A stretch of 51,517 nt of DNA, from assembly GCF_000787835.1 (NCBI RefSeq), contig NZ_BBPP01000033.1:1-51517 (forward strand), written 5' to 3'. The stretch comes from Streptacidiphilus melanogenes (GTDB lineage: Bacteria > Actinomycetota > Actinomycetes > Streptomycetales > Streptomycetaceae). Shown piece by piece: positions 9,582-20,485 of this stretch. How positions within the stretch are numbered: position 1 is the first letter of the stretch; every line of letters begins with the position of its first letter. The translations under genes and the position numbers were made by a program. The notes under the pieces were generated by a model. That model did not search any database. It was not told the origin of the DNA and worked only from the letters and a program-made list of their open reading frames with translations.

Positions 9582-10004
9582 ATGCTGTCCAGCGACGCCC
9601 GGATCCTGCGCGGCTGCGCCCTCGTGGCGACGCCGGTGGGCATCCTCGCCGTGGTGCTCAGCACCGTGCTGGCCGGCTCCAAGGGACTGATCGGCGCCTT
9701 GGTGGCGCTCGCCGTGGTCGCGGTGGTGTTCGCGGGCGGGTTCGCGGCGCTGATGAGGCTCAGCCGGGACCGGCCGCAGCTGGTCCTGACCGGCGGTCTG
9801 CTGGTCTATGCGGTGCAGATGCTGATCGCGGGCGTCTTCATCGTGGTGTTCAAGCACGCTTCGTTCTTCAACGGCAAGGCCTTCGGCTTCTCCCTGCTGG
9901 CGACTCTGCTGGCCTGGGTCGGCGGTCAGGTCTGGTTCACGGTGAAGAGCAAGACCCTCTACGTCGATCCTTCGGCCGGTCCCAAGCCCGACGGCAGGGA
10001 CTGA
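9582..10004 (+). CDS. atpI: AtpI-like membrane protein heading the atp operon
   Basis: Small membrane protein of 140 residues with four hydrophobic segments (ALVATPVGILAVVLS, GALVALAVVAVVFAGGFAAL, LTGGLLVYAVQMLIAGVF, FGFSLLATLLAWVGGQVW). It matches the size and position of ATP synthase protein I, thought to help c-ring assembly or Mg2+ supply. The ATG at 9582 is favoured over a TTG at 9576 because GGAG lies 8 bases before the ATG but only 2 before the TTG. Sequence conservation is weak, so the name rests mostly on topology and location. Confidence 0.8.
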   Translation: MLSSDARILRGCALVATPVGILAVVLSTVLAGSKGLIGALVALAVVAVVFAGGFAALMRLSRDRPQLVLTGGLLVYAVQMLIAGVFIVVFKHASFFNGKAFGFSLLATLLAWVGGQVWFTVKSKTLYVDPSAGPKPDGRD

Positions 10005-10193
10005 ACGTAAGGCCCGCGTAAAGGTAGTACCAAGACATCTGCTATCGTCCGGATTCCGGAGCCCCCTGCGCGACCACGAGCGTCAAGCGGCCTGTGTGGC
10101 TCCGGTCAACCCGATCACGGTGCCAACGCGGCGGCCCCGTCGCGCCGACACACAAGGTTGCAGTTCTGATGCTTCACGACGAAGGAGTCAAGG
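10005..10193 (+). promoter_or_regulatory. Second promoter and structured leader before atpB
   Basis: An extended -10 TGCTATCGT (TATCGT at 10043-10048) uses the same hexamer as the site before atpI. Downstream, CCGGAGCC (10056-10063) and GGCTCCGG (10098-10105) form a perfect 8-bp stem in the leader. AAGGAG at 10182-10187 serves the atpB GTG. This suggests an internal promoter that can uncouple atpI from the structural genes. Confidence 0.4.
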
Positions 10194-11003
10194 GTGAGTA
10201 ACCCCTCCACGCTGCTCGCGAGCGGGTGTCACATCACACCCTCTGGTTGTGGTTTCCCGGCGCCCGGGCTGAACTCCTTCAACTTCAAGCCGATCTTCAG
10301 TATCGGAAGCTTCCACTTCACGAAGCCGATGCTGCTGGCGCTCATCTGCATGGTGCTGGTGGTCGGCTTCTTCTGGGCGGCGTTCCGCAAGCCGAAGCTG
10401 GTTCCGGGCAAGCTGCAGCTGGTCGGCGAGATCGGCTACAACTTCATCGCGCGGAGCATCGCGCGTGAGGTCATCGGCAAGAAGGGCGACAAGTTCGTCC
10501 CGTTCCTGACGTCGATCTTCTTCTTCGTCTGGCTGATGAACATCATGTCCATCATCCCGTTCGCCCAGTTCCCGGTGGCCTCGCGCTTCGCGTACCCGGT
10601 GGCTCTGGCGCTGCTGGTGTGGATCACCTACATGTACCTCACCTTCAAGACGCACGGCTTCGTCGGCGGCTGGAAGCACCTGACGTACATGCAGGGCCTG
10701 CCGAAGCCCCTGGTGCCGCTGATCGTCTTCCTGGAGTTCCTCCAGAACGTCATCACGCGTCCGTTCACCCTTGCGGTGCGACTCTGGGCCAACATGTTCG
10801 CCGGCCACATGCTGATCGTGATGTTCAGCGTCGCGACCTGGTACCTGCTGACCCCGTCGTTCTACGCGGTCTTCTCCGGCGCGTCCTTCACCCTCTCGAT
10901 CGGCATGACCGCCTTCGAGGTCCTGATCCAGTTCCTGCAGGCGTACATCTTCACGCTGCTCGCCTCGCTTTACATCAGCGGAGCGCTCGAAGAGGGCCAC
11001 TGA
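10194..11003 (+). CDS. atpB: ATP synthase F0 subunit a
   Basis: Membrane stator subunit that forms the proton half-channels against the c-ring. The 269-residue protein has 5-6 membrane helices. The essential arginine is in RLWANMFAGHMLIVM on the fourth main helix, and the C-terminal helix contains FLQAYIFTLLASLYI. GTG start, with AAGGAG upstream. The short N-terminal segment (SGCHITPSGCGFPAPGLNSF) is typical of actinobacterial a subunits. Confidence 0.97.
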   Translation: MSNPSTLLASGCHITPSGCGFPAPGLNSFNFKPIFSIGSFHFTKPMLLALICMVLVVGFFWAAFRKPKLVPGKLQLVGEIGYNFIARSIAREVIGKKGDKFVPFLTSIFFFVWLMNIMSIIPFAQFPVASRFAYPVALALLVWITYMYLTFKTHGFVGGWKHLTYMQGLPKPLVPLIVFLEFLQNVITRPFTLAVRLWANMFAGHMLIVMFSVATWYLLTPSFYAVFSGASFTLSIGMTAFEVLIQFLQAYIFTLLASLYISGALEEGH

Positions 11004-11336
<333 letters not shown>

Positions 11337-11376
11337 GTCGACCGACCAGTAGCCACGCTCGACGAAAGGTAGAGAC

Positions 11377-11928
11377 ATGCTGAGCCAGTTTTTGGCTGAG
11401 GAGGCGCCGCAGAACCCGCTGCTGCCCTCCACGCCGGAACTCATCATCGGCCTGATCGCCTTCTTCATCGTCTTCGGCGTCCTCGGCAAGAAGCTCCTGC
11501 CCAACATCCAGAAGACTCTGGAGGAGCGGCGCGACGCGATCGAGGGTGGCCTGGAGCGGGCGGCTGAGGCGCAGGCCGAGGCCACCCGGACGCTGGAGGA
11601 GTACAAGGCCCAGCTCGCGGAGGCCCGTCACGAGGCCGCTCGGATCACCGAGCACGCCCGTGAGCAGGGTTCCATGATCATCGCCGAGGCCCGCGAGGAG
11701 GCGCAGCGTCAGGCTGCCGTCACCGTCGCCCACGCCCAGGCGGAGATCGAGCGCACCCGTGGTCAGGTGACCACCGCGCTGCGGCACGACATCGGCCGCA
11801 TCTCGCTCGAACTGGCCGGCAAGGTCGTCGGCGAGTCCCTCGAGGACTCCGCCCGCCAGAGCCGCACCATCGACCGCTTCCTTGACGAGCTCGAAGCCAA
11901 GGCAGCGGAGTCGGCGGGTGCCAAGTGA
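11377..11928 (+). CDS. atpF: ATP synthase F0 subunit b
   Basis: Peripheral-stalk subunit of 183 residues with one N-terminal membrane helix (TPELIIGLIAFFIVFGVLG) and a long charged coiled coil rich in Glu, Arg and Ala. GAAAGG lies upstream of the ATG. Its last codons overlap the GTG of atpH by 4 bases, so the two peripheral-stalk subunits are likely translationally coupled. Confidence 0.97.
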   Translation: MLSQFLAEEAPQNPLLPSTPELIIGLIAFFIVFGVLGKKLLPNIQKTLEERRDAIEGGLERAAEAQAEATRTLEEYKAQLAEARHEAARITEHAREQGSMIIAEAREEAQRQAAVTVAHAQAEIERTRGQVTTALRHDIGRISLELAGKVVGESLEDSARQSRTIDRFLDELEAKAAESAGAK

Positions 11929-12740
11929 GCGGCTCCACCCGGCAGTCCACCACGGCCGCCCGTGAGCGTCTCGAGGCGCTGACGGACAACACGTCCGTCG
12001 ACCTCGCCGCGCTGTCGAGCGACCTGCTGGACGTGACCCGGGTGCTCGACCGCGAGGTCACGCTGCGCCGCATCCTGACGGACCCGGCCGCCCCCGGTCA
12101 GGCCAAGGCCGATCTGGTCGCGAGCCTGCTCCAGGGCAAGGTCGGGGCCGAGACGGTCGACCTGCTCTCGGGCATGGTCCGCTCCCGCTGGAGCGCCGGC
12201 CGCGACCTGTCGGACGCGACCGAGCAGCTGGCCGCCCTGGCGCTGATCATCAGCGCCGACAAGGCGGGCGAGCTGGACGACGTCGAGGACGAGCTGTTCC
12301 GCTTCGGCCGCGTGGTCGCGGGCAACGTGGAGCTCCGCTCCGCGCTGACCGACAGCGCCGCCGCCTCCTCCGCCAAGGCGGAGCTGGTCGCGAACCTGCT
12401 CGGCGGCAAGGCCAAGGCCGTGACCGTCGCGCTGGTCACCGCCCTGGTGACGCAGCCGCGTGGTCGTAGCCTGGAGAGTGGCCTGGACGAGTACGCCCGT
12501 CTGGCCGCCGGCCGTCGTGGTCGCGTGGTCGCCCTGGTGACCACCGCGGTGCCGATGTCGGACGCGCAGAAGGACCGCCTCGCCGCCTCCCTGGCGACCC
12601 TCGTGGGCCGCCCGGTGCACCTGAACCTCGACGTGGACCCTGAGGTCCTCGGCGGAGTCCGGGTCCAGGTCGGCGACGAGATCATCGAGGGCACCATCGC
12701 GGGTCGTCTCGACTCCGCGAACCGGAGCCTGGCCGGCTGA
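11925..12740 (+). CDS. atpH: ATP synthase F1 subunit delta
   Basis: Peripheral-stalk protein linking subunit b to the F1 head. It has 271 residues, about 90 longer than the E. coli protein, because an N-terminal duplicated helical region precedes the OSCP/delta domain. This long form is usual in actinomycetes. The C-terminal delta signature is GGVRVQVGDEIIEGTIAGRL. The GTG start overlaps the atpF stop by 4 bases. Confidence 0.96.
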   Translation: MSGSTRQSTTAARERLEALTDNTSVDLAALSSDLLDVTRVLDREVTLRRILTDPAAPGQAKADLVASLLQGKVGAETVDLLSGMVRSRWSAGRDLSDATEQLAALALIISADKAGELDDVEDELFRFGRVVAGNVELRSALTDSAAASSAKAELVANLLGGKAKAVTVALVTALVTQPRGRSLESGLDEYARLAAGRRGRVVALVTTAVPMSDAQKDRLAASLATLVGRPVHLNLDVDPEVLGGVRVQVGDEIIEGTIAGRLDSANRSLAG

Positions 12741-12878
12741 GAAAGCCGCATCCCGACCCTCGGTCGGTACACAACAGAGGACGGTCAGAGCCTCGTTCGC
12801 GGGACCTGACCGAGAGTCGAATACTTGCGGCCCTCCACGGGCGGGCCGAGGACGCAACTAGGAGAGCAGGGAACCCAG

Positions 12879-14453
12879 ATGGCGGAGCTCACGATCCGGC
12901 CGGAGGAGATCCGGAACGCGCTGGACAACTTCGTCCAGTCGTACCAGCCGGATGCCGCCTCGCGTGAAGAGGTCGGCACCGTCACCTTCACCGCTGACGG
13001 CATCGCCAAGGTCGAGGGTCTTCCCTCGGTCATGGCCAACGAGCTGCTGAAGTTCGAGGACGGCACCCTCGGCCTCGCGCTCAACCTCGACACCCGCGAG
13101 ATCGGTGTCGTCGTCCTCGGCGAGTTCGGTGCGATCGAGGAGGGCCAGACGGTCCGCCGCACCGGCGAGGTGCTGTCCGTTCCGGTCGGCGAGGGCTACC
13201 TCGGCCGCGTGGTGGACCCCCTCGGCAACCCGATCGACGGTCTCGGCGAGATCGAGACCCACGGCCGCCGCGCGCTGGAGCTGCAGGCTCCGGGCGTCAT
13301 GGTCCGCAAGTCGGTGCACGAGCCGATGCAGACCGGCATCAAGGCCATCGACGCGATGACCCCGATCGGCCGTGGCCAGCGTCAGCTGATCATCGGCGAC
13401 CGCCAGACCGGCAAGACCGCGGTGGCGATCGACACCATCATCAACCAGCGTGACAACTGGCGCTCGGGCGACCCGAAGAAGCAGGTCCGCTGCATCTACG
13501 TCGCCGTCGGCCAGAAGGGCTCCACCATCGCCTCCGTTCGCGGTGCGCTGGAGGAGGCCGGTGCGCTCGAGTACACCACCATCGTCGCCGCCCCGGCGTC
13601 GGACCCGGCGGGCTTCAAGTACCTGGCCCCCTACACCGGCTCCGCCATCGGCCAGGAGTGGATGTACGACGGCAAGCACGTCCTCATCATCTTCGACGAC
13701 CTGTCGAAGCAGGCCGAGGCCTACCGCGCCGTTTCGCTGCTGCTGCGCCGTCCGCCGGGCCGCGAGGCCTACCCGGGTGACGTCTTCTACCTGCACTCCC
13801 GCCTGCTGGAGCGCTGCGCGAAGCTCTCCGACGAGCTGGGCGCCGGCTCGATGACCGGTCTGCCGATCATCGAGACCAAGGCCAACGACGTCTCGGCGTA
13901 CATCCCGACCAACGTCATCTCCATCACCGACGGCCAGTGCTTCCTGGAGTCCGACCTGTTCAACGCCGGCATCCGCCCGGCCGTGAACGTCGGTATCTCG
14001 GTCTCCCGCGTCGGTGGCTCCGCCCAGATCAAGGCCATGAAGTCGGTGGCCGGCCGTCTGCGTCTGGACCTGGCCCAGTACCGCGAGCTGGAGGCCTTCG
14101 CCGCCTTCTCCTCCGACCTGGACTCGGCCTCCAAGGCCCAGCTGGAGCGTGGCGCCCGTCTGGTCGAGCTGCTGAAGCAGGGCCAGTACGCGCCGTTCCC
14201 GGTCGAGGAGCAGGTCGTCTCGATCTGGGCCGGCACCACCGGTCGCCTGGACGACGTCCCGGTCGCGGACATCCGCAAGTTCGAGCGTGAGTTCCTGGAC
14301 TACCTGCGCCGCGAGCACAAGGGCGTCCTGACCACCATCGTCGAGACGCAGAAGCTCGAGGACGGCACGATCGAGTCCCTCACCGAGGCGATCAACGCCT
14401 TCAAGCGCGAGTTCACCACCCACACCGGTGCGCTGCTCGGCGAAGACGCCTGA
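12879..14453 (+). CDS. atpA: ATP synthase F1 subunit alpha
   Basis: Non-catalytic nucleotide-binding subunit of the alpha3beta3 head. The protein has 524 residues. Walker A is GDRQTGKT, and the signature [21 protein letters not shown] is present near the C-terminal third. Start is ATG 12879 ([10 protein letters not shown]), after CAGGGA; the frame is open upstream but that part is not conserved. The 138-bp gap after atpH contains no clear terminator. Confidence 0.98.
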   Translation: MAELTIRPEEIRNALDNFVQSYQPDAASREEVGTVTFTADGIAKVEGLPSVMANELLKFEDGTLGLALNLDTREIGVVVLGEFGAIEEGQTVRRTGEVLSVPVGEGYLGRVVDPLGNPIDGLGEIETHGRRALELQAPGVMVRKSVHEPMQTGIKAIDAMTPIGRGQRQLIIGDRQTGKTAVAIDTIINQRDNWRSGDPKKQVRCIYVAVGQKGSTIASVRGALEEAGALEYTTIVAAPASDPAGFKYLAPYTGSAIGQEWMYDGKHVLIIFDDLSKQAEAYRAVSLLLRRPPGREAYPGDVFYLHSRLLERCAKLSDELGAGSMTGLPIIETKANDVSAYIPTNVISITDGQCFLESDLFNAGIRPAVNVGISVSRVGGSAQIKAMKSVAGRLRLDLAQYRELEAFAAFSSDLDSASKAQLERGARLVELLKQGQYAPFPVEEQVVSIWAGTTGRLDDVPVADIRKFEREFLDYLRREHKGVLTTIVETQKLEDGTIESLTEAINAFKREFTTHTGALLGEDA

Positions 14454-14478
14454 CGAGACGGAAAGGACGTAGCGACCC

Positions 14479-16840
<2,362 letters not shown>

Positions 16841-16850
16841 TCGTGAGGTA

Positions 16851-16887
16851 GAGGGGCGGTCCGACCGCTGGTTGGGTCCGCCCCTTT
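16851..16887 (+). other. Intra-operon hairpin between atpD and atpC
   Basis: GAGGGGCGG (16851-16859) pairs with CCGCCCCTTTC (16878-16888) around an 18-base loop. No run of T follows directly. It may attenuate atpC relative to atpD or protect the upstream message. Confidence 0.5.
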
Positions 16888-16950
16888 CCCACCCGTTATT
16901 CTTTCCCCACCCCCGCTTTGCGGCGGGGGGTCGAGACCGAGGAGCCCACT

Positions 16951-17322
16951 GTGGCTGAGCTGCACGTCGAGCTGGTCGCGGCCGACCGAAAGGTCTGGTC
17001 GGGCGAGGCCACGATCGTCCTTGCCCGTACCAAGTCCGGTGACATCGGCATCCAGCCGAACCACACCCCGGTCCTGGGGGCCATGGACCCCCAGCCGGTG
17101 ACCATCCGCCAGGCGGATGGCACCACGGTGGTCGCGGCGGTGCACGGCGGCTTCCTGTCCTTCGCGGACAACAAGCTGTCGATCCTGGCCGAGGTCGCGG
17201 AGCTGGCCGACGAGATCGACGTCGACCGCGCCGAGCGGGCGCTGGCCGGCGCCAAGGCCGACTCCGAGGCCGTGGCCCAGCGCCGCGCCGAGGTTCGGCT
17301 CCTCGCGGCGACCGGCCGCTGA
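16951..17322 (+). CDS. atpC: ATP synthase F1 subunit epsilon
   Basis: Rotor subunit that links gamma to the c-ring and can inhibit ATP hydrolysis. It has 123 residues: an N-terminal beta-sandwich (ADRKVWSGEATIV, GDIGIQPNHTPVLG) and a C-terminal pair of helices (LADEIDVDRAERALAGAKAD). GTG start at 16951, with GAGGAG 6 bases upstream. It is the last gene of the operon and is followed by a very stable hairpin. Confidence 0.96.
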   Translation: MAELHVELVAADRKVWSGEATIVLARTKSGDIGIQPNHTPVLGAMDPQPVTIRQADGTTVVAAVHGGFLSFADNKLSILAEVAELADEIDVDRAERALAGAKADSEAVAQRRAEVRLLAATGR

Positions 17323-17367
17323 CGCGCGAGGCACCCGCCGAGCGCTGAAGCGACACGAGCTTCACCG

Positions 17368-17404
17368 GCAGTCCCGGGGCACCTACGGGTGACCCCGGGA
17401 CTGC
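17368..17404. terminator. atp operon terminator hairpin
   Basis: GCAGTCCCGGGG-CACC and GGTG-ACCCCGGGACTGC form a 16-bp stem with one bulged base and a TACG loop, 46 bases after the atpC stop. There is no T tract, as is common for terminators in high-GC actinomycetes. Confidence 0.75.
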
Positions 17405-17486
17405 TGTATCAGTTGAGCAGACTGCCACGTCCGTCGGGCGTGCGGGCAGGACGTCGGCTCGGGGGCCGACGAGGAGGGAGCCGGGC

Positions 17487-17954
17487 ATGGTGCTCGCGGT
17501 GGTACTCGTCATCGCGGTGCTGCTGGTCTGCCTGCTCGGGCTGGGGGCCTTCGCGGTACGGCGGCGTCTGATCCAGAGACCCGGTGGCACCTTCGACTGT
17601 TCGGCGCGCCTGGACGTGCCGCCGCCCCCCGCGCCGGGGGAGCCCGCCGGCGAGGCCGCCGGAAAGGGCTGGATCTTCGGGATCGCCCGCTACAACAACG
17701 ACTCCGTGGAGTGGTTCCGCGTCTTCAGCTGGGCTCCGCGCCCTCGCCGGGTGCTGGAGCGCTCGCAGATCGAGGTGATCGAGCGGCGCACGCCCGAGGG
17801 GCAGGAGGAGCTGGCGCTGCTGTCCGGCGCGGTGGTCCTGGTCTGCACGCACGCGGGCGAGCCGCTGGAGCTCGCGATGAGCGAGGACGCGCTCACCGGC
17901 TTCCTGGCCTGGCTGGAGGCCGCGCCTCCCGGCCAGCGCGTGAACGTGGCCTGA
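17487..17954 (+). CDS. DUF2550 family membrane-anchored protein
   Basis: Protein of unknown function, 155 residues. One N-terminal membrane segment (VLAVVLVIAVLLVCLLGLGAFAV) is followed by RRRLIQRPGGTFDCS and a cytoplasmic domain with the DUF2550 pattern RYNNDSVEWFRVFSWAPRPRRVLER. The family is restricted to actinobacteria and typically sits directly downstream of atpC, as here. Ribosome site GAGGAGGGA precedes the ATG. No catalytic motif is visible. Confidence 0.9.
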   Translation: MVLAVVLVIAVLLVCLLGLGAFAVRRRLIQRPGGTFDCSARLDVPPPPAPGEPAGEAAGKGWIFGIARYNNDSVEWFRVFSWAPRPRRVLERSQIEVIERRTPEGQEELALLSGAVVLVCTHAGEPLELAMSEDALTGFLAWLEAAPPGQRVNVA

Positions 17955-17964
17955 GGGTCCGCGC

Positions 17965-18414
17965 ATGGACGAGCTCGTCGAGCACGAGGGCGTGGTCCTC
18001 TGGGGCCTGATGGGCAACGTGTACCGGCTGATCAACGACCGGCTGCGGCACGACATCGCCGACGCCACCGGCCTGGACGGCTCCGAGTTCGAGTTCCTGC
18101 TGCGCCTGGCCCGTTTCCCCGGCGCCCACGGCATGGCCACCCGGGTCGGCGAGACCATGGGCTTCACCTCCGCCGGCACCACGAAGCTCGTCGCCCGGCT
18201 GGAACGCAAGGGCCTGATCGAGCGCACCCGCGACCCCGAGGACGGCCGCGCCTACCTGGTCGGGATGACCGCGAAGGGGGCCCGGGCGCTGCAGCTGGGC
18301 CTGGAGGCCCACGTCCCGCGCCTGGAGGAGGAGGTCCTCGGCCACCTCAGCGCGGCCGAGCGCGCCTCCCTGCGCAGGCTGCTGACCCGCCTGGACCCCA
18401 CCCTGAGGGACTAG
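17965..18414 (+). CDS. MarR-family transcriptional regulator
   Basis: 149-residue protein with the MarR winged-helix core: the recognition-helix region GFTSAGTTKLVARLERKGLIERTRDPEDGRAYLVGMTAKG and N- and C-terminal dimerisation helices. It begins only 10 bases after the DUF2550 gene and is probably co-transcribed. The next gene, 22 bases on, has its own -10-like element, so it may or may not be a target. The ligand is unknown. Confidence 0.88.
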   Translation: MDELVEHEGVVLWGLMGNVYRLINDRLRHDIADATGLDGSEFEFLLRLARFPGAHGMATRVGETMGFTSAGTTKLVARLERKGLIERTRDPEDGRAYLVGMTAKGARALQLGLEAHVPRLEEEVLGHLSAAERASLRRLLTRLDPTLRD

Positions 18415-18436
18415 TCGGCGGCGTTAGGCTGCGGGC

Positions 18437-19009
18437 ATGGTCAACCTCACCCGTATCTACACCCGGACCGGCGACGACGGCAGCACCGCGCTGGGCGACA
18501 TGAGCCGCACCCGCAAGACGGACACCCGCCTGGCCGCCTACGCCGACTCCAACGAGGCCAACGCCGCCCTGGGCGTCGCCCTGGCCTGCGGCGCGCTCGA
18601 CGAGGAGATCGCGGCGGTGCTGACCCGCGTTCAGAACGACCTCTTCGATGTCGGCGCGGACCTGGCCACGCCGATCGTCCCGGACCCCAAGTACCCGCCG
18701 CTGCGCGTCGAGCAGTCCTACATCGACCGGCTGGAGGCGGACTGCGACCGCTTCAACGCTGAGCTGGAGAAGCTGCGCAGCTTCATCCTGCCCGGCGGCA
18801 CGCCGGGCGCGGCCCACCTGCACGTGGCCTGCACGGTGGTCCGCCGCGCCGAGCGCAGCACCTGGGCCGCGATCGAGGAGTACGGCGAAGGCATCAACCC
18901 GCTGACCGCGAAGTACCTGAACCGCCTCTCGGACCTGCTGTTCATCCTGGCTCGGACGGCGAACAAGTCGGTCGGCGACGTGCTGTGGGTGCCGGGGGAG
19001 AACCGCTAG
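18437..19009 (+). CDS. PduO-type cob(I)alamin adenosyltransferase
   Basis: Transfers adenosyl from ATP to cob(I)alamin, making coenzyme B12. The 190-residue trimeric helical-bundle enzyme shows the N-terminal ATP loop TRTGDDGSTALGD, the SRTRKTDTRLAAYADSNEANA stretch, FILPGG, and RRAERSTW with the conserved Arg/Glu pair, then NRLSDLLFILAR. A -10-like TAGGCT (18425-18430) ends 6 bases before the ATG and there is no ribosome site, so the message is probably leaderless. Its product would serve the B12 mutase IcmA encoded in this window and related enzymes. Confidence 0.94.
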   Translation: MVNLTRIYTRTGDDGSTALGDMSRTRKTDTRLAAYADSNEANAALGVALACGALDEEIAAVLTRVQNDLFDVGADLATPIVPDPKYPPLRVEQSYIDRLEADCDRFNAELEKLRSFILPGGTPGAAHLHVACTVVRRAERSTWAAIEEYGEGINPLTAKYLNRLSDLLFILARTANKSVGDVLWVPGENR

Positions 19010-19012
19010 GGC

Positions 19013-19495
19013 CTAGCGGGGCGGCTCGGCCGCGCCCAGCTCGACGTCGTCGAAGAGCTCCAGCAGGCGGCCCAGCACGCGCACGGTCGTGGCCACGTCG
19101 GCGTCGGTGAGATCGCCGCGGGTGCGGCGCAGCACCGCGTGCTCGCGGGCCACGATCGCGGTGATGGCCGCCTCGCCGGCGTCGGTGAGGCGGATCAGCG
19201 AGGAGCGCGCGTGGGCCGGGTTGGGAACGGCCTCCACCAGCCCGGCGGCCGCGCCCTCGTTGACCATCCGCTGGACGAACTGCCGGCTGAGCGACTGGGC
19301 GCGGCCCATCTGCGGCACGGTCAGCGGCCCGTTCTCGCGCAGCAGGTCCAGCACGGCGCGGACGCCGACGGAGACGCCCTGCTCGGCGTCCAGGTCGATC
19401 CGGCGCTGGACGCGGCGGTAGAGCGGGCCGACGAGCGCGAAGACCTCCATCAGGCGTTCCGGCAGCTCGTCGGGGGAGAGTGGGGTGTCCGTCAC
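19013..19495 (-). CDS. MarR-family repressor divergent from a hydrolase gene
   Basis: 160-residue winged-helix regulator (VGVRAVLDLLRENGPLTVPQMGRAQSLSRQFVQRMVNEGAAAGLVE, then wing and RSSLIRLTDAGEAA). GTG start. It is transcribed away from the alpha/beta hydrolase. The 69-bp space between the two start codons carries two copies of a 19-bp imperfect palindrome, a layout typical of a MarR repressor controlling itself and the divergent gene. It ends 3 bases from the adenosyltransferase gene, convergent with it. Confidence 0.9.
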   Translation of the reverse strand: MTDTPLSPDELPERLMEVFALVGPLYRRVQRRIDLDAEQGVSVGVRAVLDLLRENGPLTVPQMGRAQSLSRQFVQRMVNEGAAAGLVEAVPNPAHARSSLIRLTDAGEAAITAIVAREHAVLRRTRGDLTDADVATTVRVLGRLLELFDDVELGAAEPPR

Positions 19496-19516
19496 CGGTT
19501 CACTATCTCACGTCGA

Positions 19517-19566
19517 ATGACAACCCAGTTGCCATTCTCGGACAGTTATGACACCTTGGTTGTCAT
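19517..19566. promoter_or_regulatory. Twin MarR operators
   Basis: Two 19-bp imperfect palindromes, ATGACAACCCAGTTGCCAT (19517-19535) and ATGACACCTTGGTTGTCAT (19548-19566), share ATGACA/TTGYCAT arms and start 31 bp apart. The second covers the first two bases of the hydrolase start codon (ATG 19565). A possible -35 TTGCCA lies inside the first copy. Binding would block both divergent promoters and the hydrolase start. Confidence 0.75.
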
Positions 19567-20389
19567 GACTGAGTTCGCGTTCTTCGCATCCCAGGACGGA
19601 TCCCTCGCCTACCGTGACGTCGGCCCGCGCGACGGCGCGGTGCTGGTCCTGCTGCACAGCGGCTTCGTCGACAGCACCCAGTTCGACAACCTCGTCCCGC
19701 GCCTGGTCGAGCTCGGCTGTCGCGTCGTCGCCCCCGACGCCCGCGGGCACGGCCGGTCGGACAACGCGTCCCGCCCCTTCCGGCAGACCGACGACCTCGC
19801 CGACCTGCTGCGCCATCTGGGTCTGCGTCAGGTCGTGCTGGTCGGCGTGTCGATGGGCGCGATGATCGCCGTCGACACCGCGCTGGAACACCCCGAACTG
19901 GTCCGGGCGCTCGTCATCAGCGGGCGCGGCATCGGCGACACCGACCGCACCGACCCCTGGGCCGCCGAGGTCGGCACGGCGATGTGGGGCGCCCTCGCCT
20001 CCGGGGACCTGGACGGCTGGCTCGACGGCTTCCTGAAGTGGATCCCCGGCCCGGACCGCTCCCTGGCCGACATCGACCCCGAACTGGTCGGGCAGGTGCG
20101 GGAGATGGGCCTGCGCACGATGCTCAAGCACACCGCGGACGAGCCGGACCACTCCGTCCCCGTCGGCGACGTGGAGACGCGTGTGAAGGACCTCACCCTC
20201 CCGATCCTCGCCGTCGACGGCGCCGCGGACGTGCCCGGCCATCTCGCCACCGTCACCGCCCTCCTCGACGCCGTCCCGAACGGCCGCCGGGTCCTCCTCG
20301 ACGGCGTCGGCCACTACACCTCCATGGAGGCCCCCGCCGAGTTCACCCGCGTCCTCGACGCCTTCGTCCGCGAGCTCGACCAGGCCTGA
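19565..20389 (+). CDS. Alpha/beta-fold hydrolase
   Basis: 274-residue single-domain hydrolase. Oxyanion region LLHSGFVDS, nucleophile elbow VGVSMGAM (Ser), DARGHGRSDN, a probable acidic residue in ILAVDGAADVPGH, and catalytic His in DGVGHYTSME. The substrate is unknown. There is no ribosome site before ATG 19565 and the operator copy reaches into the start codon, so the transcript may be leaderless or carry a very short leader. Control by the divergent MarR protein is inferred from the operators. Confidence 0.9.
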   Translation: MTEFAFFASQDGSLAYRDVGPRDGAVLVLLHSGFVDSTQFDNLVPRLVELGCRVVAPDARGHGRSDNASRPFRQTDDLADLLRHLGLRQVVLVGVSMGAMIAVDTALEHPELVRALVISGRGIGDTDRTDPWAAEVGTAMWGALASGDLDGWLDGFLKWIPGPDRSLADIDPELVGQVREMGLRTMLKHTADEPDHSVPVGDVETRVKDLTLPILAVDGAADVPGHLATVTALLDAVPNGRRVLLDGVGHYTSMEAPAEFTRVLDAFVRELDQA

Positions 20390-20485
20390 GTCCGATGCCT
20401 GAGGTCCGAGGCCTGAGGCCGCCGATGTGACGGGACTCACTCGGTCGGCCCAGCTCCCGGCGGGCGCCACGTACGATGCCTGACC

